Positions 10,251 through 23,064 of a DNA stretch of 64,000 nucleotides are shown here, in pieces. The position numbers and the translations under genes were made by a program. The notes beneath the pieces were generated by a model. That model was not told where the DNA came from. It saw only the letters and a list, made by a program, of their open reading frames with translations, and ran no database searches. Position 1 is the first letter of the stretch; each line of letters begins with the position of its first letter. This stretch comes from Paraspadella gotoi (Eukaryota > Chaetognatha), in assembly GCA_051294375.1 (NCBI GenBank), contig CM119267.1, positions 7,075,205-7,139,204 of the forward strand, written 5' to 3'.

Positions 10251-13200
10251 AGTCCGGCCGAGATTGTTTATCATGGCAGAAATCCCCGTAGTCTCATATG
10301 AACTCAACTTAACTTTCGGTCCGTCGGTCCGGCGCCTCACCATATTCGTCGGGCACACTATCTTCTGAATATATCATGGGTCAGAACATCGAATCCATCG
10401 ATAATCCTATGCTAAATACGAAAATGCATTTTGTCCCGTCACGTCCTTGTTCTGTCGTGTCCCAGATCACTTGCTGCCGAATCGCTAAAACCTTCCTCGA
10501 TTGTCCCCGACTTCTAGCCAAAGATCTTTCAATTACCCTGATATGGCATCGAGATGGCAGGGTTTGCCGGGTCATGCGTCGTGAATTTTGTGTGTCGTCG
10601 TCTCACTATCCCGACGTTTGGTAGGAGAAACCCTGTATCAGTCTATTGATGTGGGATAATAAATGGGTGTCTGTATTCGGGAAAATCAAGTTTTAGTCTA
10701 TTGGAAATTACGGACCAACGGATCGTCTTTATGAACAGTAAAGGTGAGGGAATATACACAGACAATACAGAGTCACCATCTTTACTTGCAAACGTATCCG
10801 TCTTTGAGAAGCCGGCGAGTGCTAGCCATGAGTGAGGGAGGTATGGACTGTTGCCTAATTGACTTGTCATATGCGGTAATAAGTGATGGGACTAGATAAC
10901 AAGTGAATAATGGCAAGAATTACAATATAAATATACGAATAAGGGGACTTGATGGTTCTCAGATAGGAAATAGAAGTAGAATAAGTGTGATCGATGATAA
11001 GGCAAACAGAAGTAAAATCGTGGGAATGGTCAGGAATAATGATGCTGAGATCTAATAATGGTGAGAAAAAGAGATATAAACACCAGTAGTAAATGTACTT
11101 CATTATTTACGTTGAGATGATATTATTTAATATAATTCAGTGATACTGAGAAGATTATTATACTCATAGATTTATATTTAGATGTTAGTATCTAAATCAG
11201 AATTGGATAGATAATACAGTCGAAAGATAGTGTCGCATAGGCTTGAGCGTGGTACCTCCTCGCGTAGTGAGAACGAGTATGTGATAAGCTGGGAGTAACA
11301 CTATGTTGATTTCGTGACCATTCACGCCCACGCAGGACGAAGGGATGAAAAGAGGTCGAGTGCAAAGAAATGGAGTGAGTATCCAGAAGAGAAGAACAAA
11401 CATTATATCCTCGTCAGTTGTCAGCATAATTTTCTCTCTCCTCTCTTCTCTGCTGATACAAAGTTTGATATAGTTGGAGGAATTTGATTGTGATTGCATA
11501 ATCAGGGCGTTGAGTCCACTATTATGGCGTTCCCGACAATGGGTGGCGTGCGATGACATTGTGCACACCAATATTTTATTGGCCACGACTGAGACGCAAT
11601 CATAATATGTAAGGCTCAATTCGGAGCGAGTCTCTGTAGTGCAAGATGGTTACCAAAATTATACACCAACCTGTGTGGTGACCGTACGGAAATGACTCTC
11701 GGCTACGCAATTTGAGTGAAAATCGCTACTAGATCCACGCCAGTCTCTCCTCTAACCCAATGTACGTGTATGAGCTCGGGTGACCCATTAATCTAAATCG
11801 AGTCTTAGAGGTGATACAAAGATTAAATATGCTCCAGGACGAGAGAGTGTGCCGCGGCCCGTAGTCCTCCAGGTTGACACACCGAAAAGTAGTGGTGCGA
11901 GGACGCACCAGATGACTCAGTCGTTCTCACGTCCGTAGGAGGCCACATCTGACGGGGTCGTTGCATGTCAGTAATGACCAAATTATGCACATGTGGTTAT
12001 GTAAGATCTCATCGGCTCGAGACGATTGGTGACCGCGCCAAAGCACTCACGCTTTCCTCGTATGTACCATCTTCATAATTGAGTGCGAATGCGGAGTCTG
12101 TGCAGCACCTGTGAAGAATCTCTGTGTAAGGTCCCGCATGGCGTTGTGAGAGGAGAGAGAGGCACGTGCCGCCGTCGACGAGGCGGCCAGCTCGATGACT
12201 AGTGTCGCGGGATGGGCGGTGCTCGCATCCTCTCCGCCCGCGTGCTGGCGTTCTCTGGCGCGCACCCGACCACCCAACCGTTCTGAACAGGGAACCACAC
12301 AGTTCTCGATGGATGATCGTAGCTGTCGCGAGAGGTGCTGACAGATGAGTGCTCTAAATGCCGAAGAAAACCTAAAACTATCAGTACTTATCACCTAATT
12401 GATTGTATGGGCTTCTCCTTTTCCTCTCATATATTGAAATGTTCCTAAATGCAGGATCTCGTATACTAAGTTCAAAATAATTAACAGTTAAGTTATCAAC
12501 TAGTAACACAGTTAAAATCAATATTAATTACTACTTAATCGAGAGGTCAATCACCACTGTCCGATCATCCGTCTACCACCCCGTTAGCAAGAAAGCATCC
12601 AATAACTGCAGTGATTTGGATTCTGGTTCGATTGAATAGAAATTTTTGTTCAGGTCCCCGTGTGCCCAACTGCTTCCATGTGTGTGTAATGTATGAAAGT
12701 GGGTGAAGAATGTTAACCCGGCCCGTCCCGTGTGAATAAATAGCCTGGGAATATCCAGAAGTTATCTACGGATACATCCCGATGATGGAATGAGTAAATG
12801 AGTTAACGTGGCGCAATAAACTAATAAGTCGCATTCTAACTAACAAACTCTGTTTACTTAATTAAACCGAATAAGTACTCTAATTAATCATAATTCGGAG
12901 ATGGATAGATCTGAGTCAATTATTTTGTTGGTGTTAGAAAAAGTGATGTATGCGATACTTGTATAGTAAAGTTATCGTGGAAACGTTCATCACGAGTGGA
13001 CAATGAAGTTTTAATGAAAAAAAAATATGAGTCACATTACTTAGAACTCTTCTGATTACTTAAGTTTATTAACATTAATTAAGATTACCATTGCAGATGA
13101 ATTTTGTGAGCGGCGGTAGTAAACAGTGTGTTGTGATCAAAAGCCTAGATATAAAGTTTGACAGGAATTGTGCCAGTGGAAATGAGTTAAATGAAAAAAA

Positions 13201-13303
13201 AAAATAGTCATTTTTCTGTTTCAAGTAAACTTGAAGCCGAAAATGATACAAGTTAAAAAATCCTAAAAGCATAAGGATCGTCGCAATTGCAAAGAGACAG
13301 AGA

Positions 13304-13335
<32 letters not shown>

Positions 13336-14239
13336 GAAGAGAGGAGAGAGGAGAGAAAGAGAGCAGTAAAAATGAGCATAAGGATCGTCGCAATTTCAAA
13401 GAGAGAGAGAGAAGAGAGAGAGAGACTTGTGAGGAGGAGAGAGAGAGAAAGATAGAAAGAGAGTCGAGATAAAAATTAGCGGAATAAAAAAGTTGTTAAT
13501 TTTACTAACTGAATAAAAATACTAAAATACTTACAAAAATACAAAAAATGATAAATTATTATTTCGATAACGATTGTTTAATCCACATGCAATTATCTAG
13601 TAAGCCTAATACTTAGTAAGGCGGGCCAAATTGAACACTTTTTATAACTTCTATTCTCTTTAAATTTTTTTTTCTTTATACTAAATCGATTTTCAATATA
13701 ACCTTTGTTGAATTAGTTCATGGGTTGTTGCACTTGAAGCTTTTAAATATTTATTAAATATATAATAATATATAAAGTATGGACGGAATTTTGTGCAGGG
13801 GAAATGAGTTTAGATGGAAAAAACATTGAAGTTCACATTTACTTGAATCCTTAATATTAATGATTACTAATAAAGTTTTAATTAATTATAATTAATTAAT
13901 TAATTAATTAATTAATGTTGAAAAAATGATGCAATGTTAAAAAAAATCTGAAAAGCAATTAAAGATCGTCCGCAATTGCAGAAAAGAGAGAGAGAGAGAA
14001 GATAGGAGAATGAGACATAAAATAAAATAGAGGATATTTGTTTGTTTTGATAAAATGTAAACAAAAACATATTTAATAACTGTCCCAAACCCAATTTTAA
14101 GGACATCGATGATAATAAGTTGAATATAAATTTAAAATTAATTATTACATATTAAAATTAATTAATTAATTATTAATTAATCGATTAATAATTAATTAAT
14201 TATCGTAGCAGATCCGACATTGTTTGCTCAAACTTGTTT
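10251..14239 (+). mobile_element. Helentron-like non-autonomous element (HINE), diverged copy
   Basis: Shares its left end (agtc-gg, then a degenerate copy of the GTCGGATCTGC hairpin, cggtccgtcggtccg, gtcagaacatcgaat), its 150-180-base core repeats (about 12560-13290 and 13780-13860), the phrase cataaggatcgtcgcaattg followed by a GA tract, and its right end with the element at 46065-48855. The right end has the subterminal GCAGATCCGAC (14208-14218) followed by a small hairpin GTTTGctCAAAC. It carries about 1.9 kb (10630-12540) not present in the other copy, in which I recognise nothing. A HINE needs a Rep/helicase from an autonomous Helentron, and none is visible here. Confidence 0.65.
13296..13470. 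repeat. (GA)n tract inside the HINE
   Basis: Interrupted GA runs bracket a second copy of the phrase gcataaggatcgtcgcaatt (13270 and 13377), so a short unit containing the phrase plus GA repeats has been duplicated locally. Confidence 0.75.
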
Positions 14240-14354
14240 CATTATATTTTCATTTATGTTTAATTCTCTACACGTTTGTAATAATAAGTTTTTTCATTAT
14301 ATTTTCAATCGTCCTCTTTTTTTCAAGTCCTTTTCTCAATCGATTGCCAATCAC

Positions 14355-14545
14355 TCGATCAATTGCCATTCGCCACCTCCCATTTGCCATCTCCCCGTTC
14401 ACTATTTGTCTCATTCGCCATCCGCCATTCATCATCTCCCCTTCGACATTTCTTCCATCTTCTCGTTAGCCATCTCCCCGTTCCCTGTTTCTCCCAAATC
14501 GCCATCTCCCCTTACGCCATCTCCCTTTATGCCATCTCCCACTTT
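14355..14545. repeat. Short C-rich tandem repeat (gccatctcccc)
   Basis: Variants of cgccatctcccc recur about nine times at irregular 12-25-base spacing. It looks like a decayed minisatellite. Confidence 0.5.
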
Positions 14546-14653
14546 CTAACCGACCGCGTCGAGACCATTCCAAGTGGATCTTCTGCGGATTGCCAGTGGG
14601 CGTGGCGAGACGAACGCCGTTTCTGCCATTTCGCGCCGACCCGCCATTCCGCG

Positions 14654-14654
<1 letters not shown>

Positions 14655-14722
<68 letters not shown>
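14655..14722. repeat. (CT)n tract
   Basis: Uninterrupted run of about 68 bases between two GC-rich stretches. Confidence 0.95.
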
Positions 14723-14725
<3 letters not shown>

Positions 14726-15254
14726 CGAACGTCGTTCCATCGTCATCGGACGCACTCGACGCCGCGGTTCCATTAGGATGACGGCTCTGGAGGCGGCGCT
14801 GTCGTTAACCGAGCGCCGATATGACGTCATTGTACGACGTGGACGCCGCGAGAAATGATATTTAACGCTCATATCGTTCTGGCGTCCTTTTACGTGCAAA
14901 CTAAATAATAATAGAAATTAATAATAAATTAACAATTATGAGAATAATTTTGAAATTGTTATAATTTTGTATAGTTTCGGAAGAATTGTATTTTTCAATG
15001 TATAAATCTTTGAGATAATTCCTAATCCTGTTCGGCCTTAGTAAGGAACAGGTCTGCGTCTAACGTGTAAAGCGCGACACACAAAGGAAGGAGGTGAAGG
15101 AACAGAGAATATAGAATGCAAAAAAGAAGAAGAGGAGGAGGAGGAGTAGGAGGAGGTGGATGAAGAGGAAGGGAGGTGGTGAGGAGAAAGACGAGGAAAG
15201 AAAAAAGGGAGATGCAGAGGTTTTCCCAAAGACATCGAAAGAATGTTTGTTTTC
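14723..15254. other. No gene recognised
   Basis: GC-rich to 14890, then AT-rich, then a purine tract at 15085-15225 (gaagaagaggaggaggagga). The open frames through it are compositional. Confidence 0.4.
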
Positions 15255-15412
15255 CTTTCACTTTCGTTGTATTTTTGTTTCAACAACTATTTTTATTTAA
15301 AAAAAAACAGACATGTTTCGACTCTAATTTGATGATAATGACTCGAAATAGAGTCGAAACATGTCTGTTTTTATTCTATATAAAAATCGTTGTTGAAGAA
15401 AAACAATTTATC
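15255..15412. mobile_element. Fold-back MITE, family ACATGTTTCGACTC, copy 1
   Basis: Imperfect inverted repeat with arms of about 60 bases. The inner 24 bases on each side match perfectly (acatgtttcgactcta at 15311 and its complement at 15349). The outer arms are AT-rich and diverged. The same inner phrase forms the hairpin at 56093-56266, which suggests one family. No terminal motif assigns it to a transposase superfamily. Confidence 0.6.
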
Positions 15413-15744
15413 AATTTCGTAATACAAAAAATACTTAAGTCATTGTGATAAAAAAAAAGTTGGCATTAGAAGAAAATGATAATGAAAATGAGAAAGAATT
15501 GCGCTTCGCAAAGTCGTCTCGTTCATCGTCTTCATCGTCGTCGATGTCGTCGGCGACCGGACCGCAATTTTCCAAAAAATTCTCCCGTTTTCTTAGAAAT
15601 GAAGACGATTGGGGGAAAAAATTTGGGAGGAGGGGAGGAATTAAGAGAGGGAGGAATAGAGGAGGGAAGAAAAGGGACTTGACGGAGAAGGAGAGAGAAG
15701 AGAAGAAGAGAGAATTGAAAATGAAAGGGTGACAGAGAAGGAAA
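15413..15744. other. No gene recognised
   Basis: A purine-rich reading frame (15445-15732) encodes mostly Lys/Glu/Arg/Gly and Ser from a cgtcttcatcg stretch at 15520-15555. I do not believe it is a gene. Confidence 0.35.
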
Positions 15745-16640
15745 GATATATAGAGAAGGAGAAAGAAATAGAGGAGATATAGAAAGAGATAGAAAAGGAG
15801 ATGGAAATAGAGGAGATATAGAAAGAGATAGAAAAGGAGATAGAAATAGAGAAGGAGATATAGAAAGAGATAGAAAAGAAGATATAAATAGAGAAGGAGA
15901 TATAGAAAGAGATAGAAATGAAGATATAAATAGAGAAGAAGATATAGAAAGAGATAGAAAAGGAGATAGAAATAAGGAGGAGATAAAGAAAGAGATAGAA
16001 AAGGAGATAGAAATAGAGAAGGAGATCAGAAGGCTAGAAGGAGAATAGAAATAGAGAAGGAGATATAGAAAGAAGATAGAAAAGGAGAAATAGAAATAGA
16101 GAACGATGATATAGAAAGAGAATAGAAAAGAAGATATAAATAGAGAAGGAGCATATAGAAAGAGATAGAAAAAGAGATAGAAATAGAGAAGGAGTAAGAA
16201 AGCGATAGAAATAAGAGAGCCATAATAGAAAGAGATAGAAAAGGAGATGGAAATAGAGCAGGATATATAGAAAGAGAACTATGAAGGAGATAGAAATGAG
16301 AAAAGGGAGATACATAGAAGAGATAGAAAAGGCGATAGAAATAGAGGAGATATAGAAAGTAGATAGAAAATAGAGATATAAATCAGAGAAGGGAGATATA
16401 GAAGAAATAGAAAAGGAGATAGAAATAGATCAGGATATATAGAAGAGATAGAAAAGTATATAGAAGATAAGAGGAGATACTAGAAAAGAGATAGAAAAGA
16501 AGATATAAATAGAGGACAGGAGATATTAGAAAGAAATAGAAAAGGAGATAGAAATAGAGGCAGGAAATAGAAGAGATAGAAAGTATATAGAAAATAGAGA
16601 GGCCAGATATAGAAAGAGATAGAAAGAAGAATATATAATG
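15745..16640. repeat. 42-base purine minisatellite
   Basis: Roughly twenty copies of a 42-base unit built from agatatagaaagagatag followed by aaaaggagatagaaatagag. Early copies are regular. Copies after about 16020 carry increasing single-base insertions and deletions. The unit is itself made of 14-base sub-repeats. Confidence 0.85.
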
Positions 16641-16821
16641 AGAGCGCAGAGGGGGCGGGGGGGGAGAAGGAAATATTAAAAAACATGAGGAAAGACGGAT
16701 CGAGAAACGAGGACGAGATCCCGGAAGAGGAAATTAAAACAAAAAGAGAGGGAATAATGAAAGAGTTATGAGTGAACAAGAGTAATGGAAAAAAGAAGGA
16801 GGGAATAAGGACACGGTAAAG
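16641..16821. other. Purine-rich tail of the minisatellite
   Basis: Degenerate G/A-rich sequence with a (G)n run near 16650. It runs into an assembly gap. Confidence 0.4.
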
Positions 16822-17107
16822 NNNNNNNNNNNNNNNNNNNNNNNNNNNNNNNNNNNNNNNNNNNNNNNNNNNNNNNNNNNNNNNNNNNNNNNNNNNNNNN
16901 NNNNNNNNNNNNNNNNNNNNNNNNNNNNNNNNNNNNNNNNNNNNNNNNNNNNNNNNNNNNNNNNNNNNNNNNNNNNNNNNNNNNNNNNNNNNNNNNNNNN
17001 NNNNNNNNNNNNNNNNNNNNNNNNNNNNNNNNNNNNNNNNNNNNNNNNNNNNNNNNNNNNNNNNNNNNNNNNNNNNNNNNNNNNNNNNNNNNNNNNNNNN
17101 NNNNNNN
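16822..17107. other. Assembly gap
   Basis: 286 N, at the end of a tandem repeat region. Confidence 0.95.
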
Positions 17108-17625
17108 GGAAAGGAAAGAAAATAAATGGAGAGAGACAGCATAATCAGGAGAAAGTCAAGAAAATGAAGAAAATGAATAGAAAGAGGGTAATATGGAGAG
17201 AAAAAAAAACAAATAGGTAAATTTTAATTTAAAAAAAAGAAAGACCAAAAATGACAAAAATAAATTATTAAAATATAAAGTGAAGAAAGCTACAATAAAT
17301 ATTATAATATATAAATTAATATAATGTAAAATATAATGATAAAATATAATATATAATATATAACATATGTACATTGTACATGTATATGAATAGTATTGTA
17401 TTGTATACGTTTTGTTTGGAATTCAATATGGTTGATTTAGAACATACAATAACAGCAAGCAAGACTAGGTCTAATATCAAGCCAAGGTGAATATAAAGAG
17501 AACACGTCAAGCTGAGATTTAACTTACACAGTGGAGAAAGGAATTATCCCTTTGAGAATAACATTTTTTAACGTATGAATCTTAAAAATAAAATATAAAG
17601 TATAAAGTATAAGAAAAAAGCAACA
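17108..17625. other. AT-rich DNA without a recognised gene
   Basis: The stretch 17290-17400 is almost pure A+T with TA-rich palindromic words (tatgtacattgtacatgtat). Nothing coding is seen. Confidence 0.4.
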
Positions 17626-18084
17626 NNNNNNNNNNNNNNNNNNNNNNNNNNNNNNNNNNNNNNNNNNNNNNNNNNNNNNNNNNNNNNNNNNNNNNNNNNN
17701 NNNNNNNNNNNNNNNNNNNNNNNNNNNNNNNNNNNNNNNNNNNNNNNNNNNNNNNNNNNNNNNNNNNNNNNNNNNNNNNNNNNNNNNNNNNNNNNNNNNN
17801 NNNNNNNNNNNNNNNNNNNNNNNNNNNNNNNNNNNNNNNNNNNNNNNNNNNNNNNNNNNNNNNNNNNNNNNNNNNNNNNNNNNNNNNNNNNNNNNNNNNN
17901 NNNNNNNNNNNNNNNNNNNNNNNNNNNNNNNNNNNNNNNNNNNNNNNNNNNNNNNNNNNNNNNNNNNNNNNNNNNNNNNNNNNNNNNNNNNNNNNNNNNN
18001 NNNNNNNNNNNNNNNNNNNNNNNNNNNNNNNNNNNNNNNNNNNNNNNNNNNNNNNNNNNNNNNNNNNNNNNNNNNNNNNNNNNN
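17626..18084. other. Assembly gap
   Basis: 459 N between AT-rich DNA and a CT/GA-rich segment. Confidence 0.95.
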
Positions 18085-18174
18085 ATCTTCTCTTCTCTCT
18101 TCTTTTCTCGCAATAAAGAATTCGCCAACAACGAAATTCTCGCTCCATCGAATTTCCTGGGTTTTGAAAGGGGG

Positions 18175-18480
18175 GAGAGGTGAGGTGAGGTGAGGTGAGG
18201 AGAGAAGAGAAGAGAAGAGAAGAGAAGAGAAGAGAAGAGAAGAGAAGAGAAGAGAAGAGAAGAGAAGAGGAGAGGAGAAGAGAGGAGAGAAGAGAAGAGA
18301 AGATTAGAGGAGAAAAGAGAAGAGGAGAAGAGAGGAGAGAGAAAACGAAAGAGAGAGGAGAAGGGAGGGTAATGAGAGGGAGACAGGAAAGAATAGAGGA
18401 AAGAGTAATGTTAAGGGAGAGAAATGGTGGGAGAGAGAAAAGTATAGAGGAGAAAGAGGAGAGAGTGAAATAAGAGGAAA
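18175..18480. repeat. (GAGAA)n pentamer array and purine tract
   Basis: Perfect ggtga then gagaa pentamers at 18176-18270, decaying into irregular gagagga words up to 18480. Confidence 0.85.
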
Positions 18481-19604
18481 GAGGAAAAAAAACTGAGAGC
18501 GCAAAGTCATCGAATTCAATAGTATGGAATCGTATGGAATAGTATTAAAAGGTATGGAAGTGTGTTAAAAAAAATAGGTGCTGATTGGAAATTAATAGAA
18601 TTAGTATGTTATAATATGTTTAAATACACGTCAAATACTAACAAATTATTTGAGATTGAGTATGGTCGGAAATAAAACAGATAGCATGGGGGAAAATATT
18701 ATAAATTACCCTTTTCTAAAATTAAAAAAAAAAAAAGACAGTTTCGAATAAAAAGCTCAACTCGACGCGAGTGAAAATTAATATCTTTCGCACGATTAAA
18801 AATTAAAAGCGTCGCAGCGAACTCTTTGAGAGGAGAGAAAAGAGGAAAAAAATTAAAAACTGGCGATGCTCGAATGTAGTAAACTGGCACTTATTGACAG
18901 AATAGGACATAATTTCTGGTAAGGCGAATTGTCCTCAGTCATTAACAAGATACAAAGACACTTTTCACGGAATTACAGTGAAGCCTTAGCCGTCGTGGTC
19001 GTCGGAAACAGACAGACACACAAAAAAGAAACCAAAACACAGACAGACAGACAGACATACAAGTCAGAACCATAAACACAAGCAAACCAATGTGGCAGAC
19101 AGAGAAGCAAAAATAACGAGAGAAAGGTCAACGGAAAAAGTCAATATGGTCATCGACGATCTGACCACCAGAATCCATTAATCTATCTATTTATCTATCT
19201 ATCTATCTATCCTAAGGTTCAACTTAAAAAAATGACGGACATCACGAGTTCGTTTGTAGAAACCGACTTTAGTCATTTCGCGGCACCGGCGTTCGCTCGA
19301 ACGAAAAGAAGACGAGAAAGTGAACAAGTTCCAATTCAAAGAATGAAAATAAAGAAAATGAAGAAAATGAGGGAAAGAAAGAAAAAGAAAGAGAAAAAGC
19401 GGCGTCGTCGTTTCTTTAAGTTTTTTTTTTTTCGCGACGACTCTTCGCTTGTTTAACAATCTGTGAGATTCTCTAAATCGTCTAAGGGGACGTGATCCAA
19501 AGCTTTGTGATGATCAATCGAGGTTGCTTTATCACATGGCGGATATTGTCACCGTTCAATATATTTATATACTTGTTTCTTTTTGAAAGGCGTTCATTAG
19601 TGAT
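18481..19604. other. No gene recognised; small tetranucleotide tracts
   Basis: Contains (GACA)n at 19044-19060 and (TATC)n at 19180-19212. Open frames at 19199-19459 (both strands) are rich in Lys/Arg or Phe/Ser and unconvincing. Confidence 0.4.
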
Positions 19605-20262
19605 GGAATACTAATTGGACTAAGGATTAAAGCGTAGTAAAATTTCTAAATTTAACTTTAATTAAAATTCTAAAAGTGAGGAACGAACAACATTATATTA
19701 ATGAACATTTATGTAATAAAAAAATGTATAATAAATTCTACAGTTTACGCAGTAGGCCATATTTATACTAGTACTAAATCAATAAATGTTAAAATTTCAA
19801 AACATTTTTTTCTAAGATTTTTTTTCAGATTTGGACTCGTCATAAAAAGTTTATAAAAAGAAATATAATTCTTTTTGAAAAATTCCTTCATTAAGTGGGT
19901 CAAAAATTAGAAAAAGCTATATTTTAAGCTGAAAATTAACTTTTTATATATTAAATATAGTTTTTTTAATTTTTAACCCACTTAATGAAAGAATTTTTAA
20001 AAATGATTTCTATTTTCTTTTATCAACTTTTGACGAGGAATTCAAATCTGTAATCAAAATTAAGATAAGCTTATTTTGAAATTTTTCGATTTTATAAGGA
20101 TAGTACTATATATAAATATAGCCTACTGCGAAAATTAAAAAAACATAAAATTAATTTTTTTTACAAATTAATGTTTACTGATGGTATGTTGTTCATAATT
20201 GACTTTTAGAATTTACGTATATAACTTTCACTACGCCTTACTAAGGATATCGCCTCTGATTA
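19605..20262. mobile_element. Long imperfect inverted repeat (fold-back element), copy 1
   Basis: The left half pairs with the right half along nearly its whole 650-base length, around a centre near 19945. Matching blocks, outer to inner, include gcgtagt/actacgc, cgcagtaggccatatttat with its complement near 20125, cagatttgga near 19828 with its complement near 20042, and cattaagtgggtcaaaaatt near 19890 with its complement near 19970. There are many indels. Related halves occur at 30590-30990, 33650-34075 and 52430-52690. No coding capacity. Confidence 0.65.
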
Positions 20263-21035
20263 ATTTTTTTTTTTAAACGAAAGCGCATTAACTCTGCCAA
20301 TCTTGGGGCAATTGAAAAAATAATAGAAATACGGAATAGTAAATAGACCGGTCGAGATGGGAGAAAAACTTTCATTACCGTTCAAAAAACAATCAGTGTC
20401 TAAGGAAACAAAGTATTTATTGTTCGTAAAACATTTTCCCGCGACTAAAAAGCAGGGATTTTATAACAGTCTCCAGAGACTGAAGAAGCCATCGAAGAAA
20501 AGCGATCGGAATGGGAAAGACGGCGACTTTTTACGACTTTATGCAAATGAGATCCTGGTTAATCGCTCCCGACATTCTCTCTTCCTGGCCGAAGATTTAA
20601 CCGACGAAGGGGGGGAGAAAAAAACCATAGTATCGTGCATTAATATTTATGGCCGAGTTATTTTTTTCTTCTTCTATGGGCGAAACATTTTTCATAGGAA
20701 AGAATAAAAAAAGAAGAAAAAGAAGAAGAAGCAGAAGAAGAATAGGAATTTTATGGTTCGGTCGAGATTCGAAAATCCGTCCAAGGATAGAAACATGAAT
20801 TTTGTCCGTTTTTATGGCGAATAAAAATCGCCTTTGAAAACTTTTATTGAAAAATTTTATTTTTAAATTCTAAAGATTATTATTCGAATTTATTTGGTAT
20901 TTTATTTTTTTGATATTATGGCCTCAGACAATTCGTACAATAGAAACTTAAGAAACAACTTTGCGAGAAATTCTATGTGAAAAATTAAGACTTCAATAAT
21001 TTCTTTTCATGACAAAACTAATATAGTGTGAAAGA
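20263..21035. other. No gene recognised
   Basis: A 116-codon ATG frame at 20357-20707 encodes a Lys/Phe-rich sequence with no family I recognise, ending in a compositional FFFFYGRN stretch. The rest is AT-rich with (GAA)n near 20710-20745. Confidence 0.3.
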
Positions 21036-21039
21036 CGAT

Positions 21040-21195
21040 GCCGCGAGCAGTTCACCCTCCGTTGCACACAAGGTCCCGAACTTCGGATCGGGCTGTAGTC
21101 CGTCACTACAGGTGGGTTAGACGCCCCTTCCCGCTTTTACTTGTGTGAATCAGCAGGGCGCGAACCCGAGTCCTTTGGGTTGGGAGGAGCTGCTG
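21040..21195 (-). repeat. SINE-like repeat, family 2
   Basis: On the minus strand it contains cccaacccaaaggactcggg, then ttcgcgccctg (B-box-like), then aacccacctgtag and gcccgatccgaagttcggga. The same order recurs at 32868-33050 (plus) and 27845-28020 (minus, in an intron). Confidence 0.55.
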
Positions 21196-21770
21196 ATTCT
21201 CGGACGAGTAAAGGGGTATGAAATACTACCGCTACAATAGTAATATTTAAAAGATGCTTCTTGTGCATATGTTTCATACATTTCTTCTGAAAATAGTACG
21301 TCGCTGCGTCGCCACAGTTAAACGTGCAAGTTCTTAAGAGAATTACCTGACAACGTCGATGACGAAGACGAAAACGACCAAGAAGAATAAGTCGACGACG
21401 GACAACGACGACGATAACGACGACGACAAGCAAGAACAACAACCGCTCATGTAACCTCGGGGAATTTTAGACTCAGGCAATTAACTTTTAAGACGTAGGA
21501 AAAGATTCCGGGGACGAAGGGCGAAATGCTTGGGAAGAGCGAGGGGGAAAATGCTTGCAGAGGATAGTGAATGATTGGGAAGGATGGGAAGACTGAGAGA
21601 GGAGGCAAAAATGCTGGAGAGAACGAAATAATTGCTTGCTTAGGATGTAGAGCATGTTCGAAAAGATTAGCGGAGAATGTTCGAGAGTTTCTATCGAGAG
21701 TGGGGCTGAAAAAGAGCGCGGGAAATATCACCAATTTGGACATTTAACATTTAACATTTGGACATTTTGA
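21196..21770. other. No gene recognised; CGA-rich stretch
   Basis: acgacg/gacgaag words dominate 21350-21435. Moderately purine-rich sequence with short repeats of gaatgctt-gg words follows to 21700. Confidence 0.4.
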
Positions 21771-21925
21771 CATTTAAGGTGAGGTTAGGGATAAGTATAC
21801 GGTTGAGGTTTAAAGTTGCGGTTAGGGATTCGGTTAGTTATTACAGTTGGGAATAAGGTTAGGCTATTGGGGTTAAAATTAGTTTCACAGATCAGGAACA
21901 GAAATTAGAGGCTTTTGGAAAACGA
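21771..21925 (+). repeat. Telomere-like dispersed repeat, copy 2
   Basis: ggttagggataag, ggttagggattcggttag and similar words, followed by the module aggaacagaaattagaggct (21893 onward). Same layout and orientation as 620-765. Confidence 0.55.
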
Positions 21926-22084
21926 TGCAGAGGATGGAAGAAAGTAAAAGTCAGATGAAGATAGGAGAGTGAATCTAAATGGTGTGAGATATAAATCTCG
22001 TCCGAGGGTGATGCTAGAAGGAGAAAAAGGAAATCAATGAAATGGGGAAAGAAAAAAAATTGAATGGAATGTCGAGTTGCCTCA

Positions 22085-22470
<386 letters not shown>

Positions 22471-23064
22471 ACTAATTAAGGTGAATTTACGGGTTAAAGA
22501 CTCGAAACTAATAGGATTTTTCCCCGCGGAGCAGACGCCAATATCGAACAAAGGCAAATGGTTCGACAAAGAGAGACAAAGGCAAGATCAGAAATTGATA
22601 CCCATTTTAGGTGGTGGTAATGTTTATCAATGAAACGAAATGATATTTATATCGGTTGTGGTAATTATGTAACATTTGTGATCTCTATATAAGACAACGA
22701 AAAGAAAGGATTTTACCATGATCTCCTTGAATAACAAAGAAGCCAAACAGTACATCGGGGAGATTATAATAAACTCGATATCCATAGTTGAATGAATGAA
22801 TGTATAGTTGTTACATTGGTCGTAGAGATTTCGTAAAACAAACGAAACTTAACATGAGGCATAAAACAAAAGAGCGCGAAGAGTCAGAACGACCGAAACG
22901 ACGCATCCCTTCCTCCTCCTCTTCCTCCTCCTCCTCCCTCAGATTCCCACGAGATCCCGCTCGTTATTTCCCGCCGACTGGCAGCTTATCTTTCTCCAGG
23001 TGAGAATTCGCCCGTAAAGTTTCCGCTCCGCTTCGCCCTTAATCTGCTCCCCTTGACCTTCGAC
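22471..23064. other. No gene recognised
   Basis: Unique-looking sequence with a CCT tract at 22911-22938. The frame at 22800-23003 is short and unconvincing. Confidence 0.35.

Noticed and set aside
12047-12394. Helitron Rep/helicase fragment in the HINE's extra 1.9 kb
   Set aside because: The 115-codon minus frame shows no Rep HUH or helicase motifs.
20357-20707. 116-codon ATG frame as a gene
   Set aside because: Lys/Phe-rich, ends in compositional Phe runs, has no family resemblance and lies in AT-rich DNA beside repeats. Kept only as a note.
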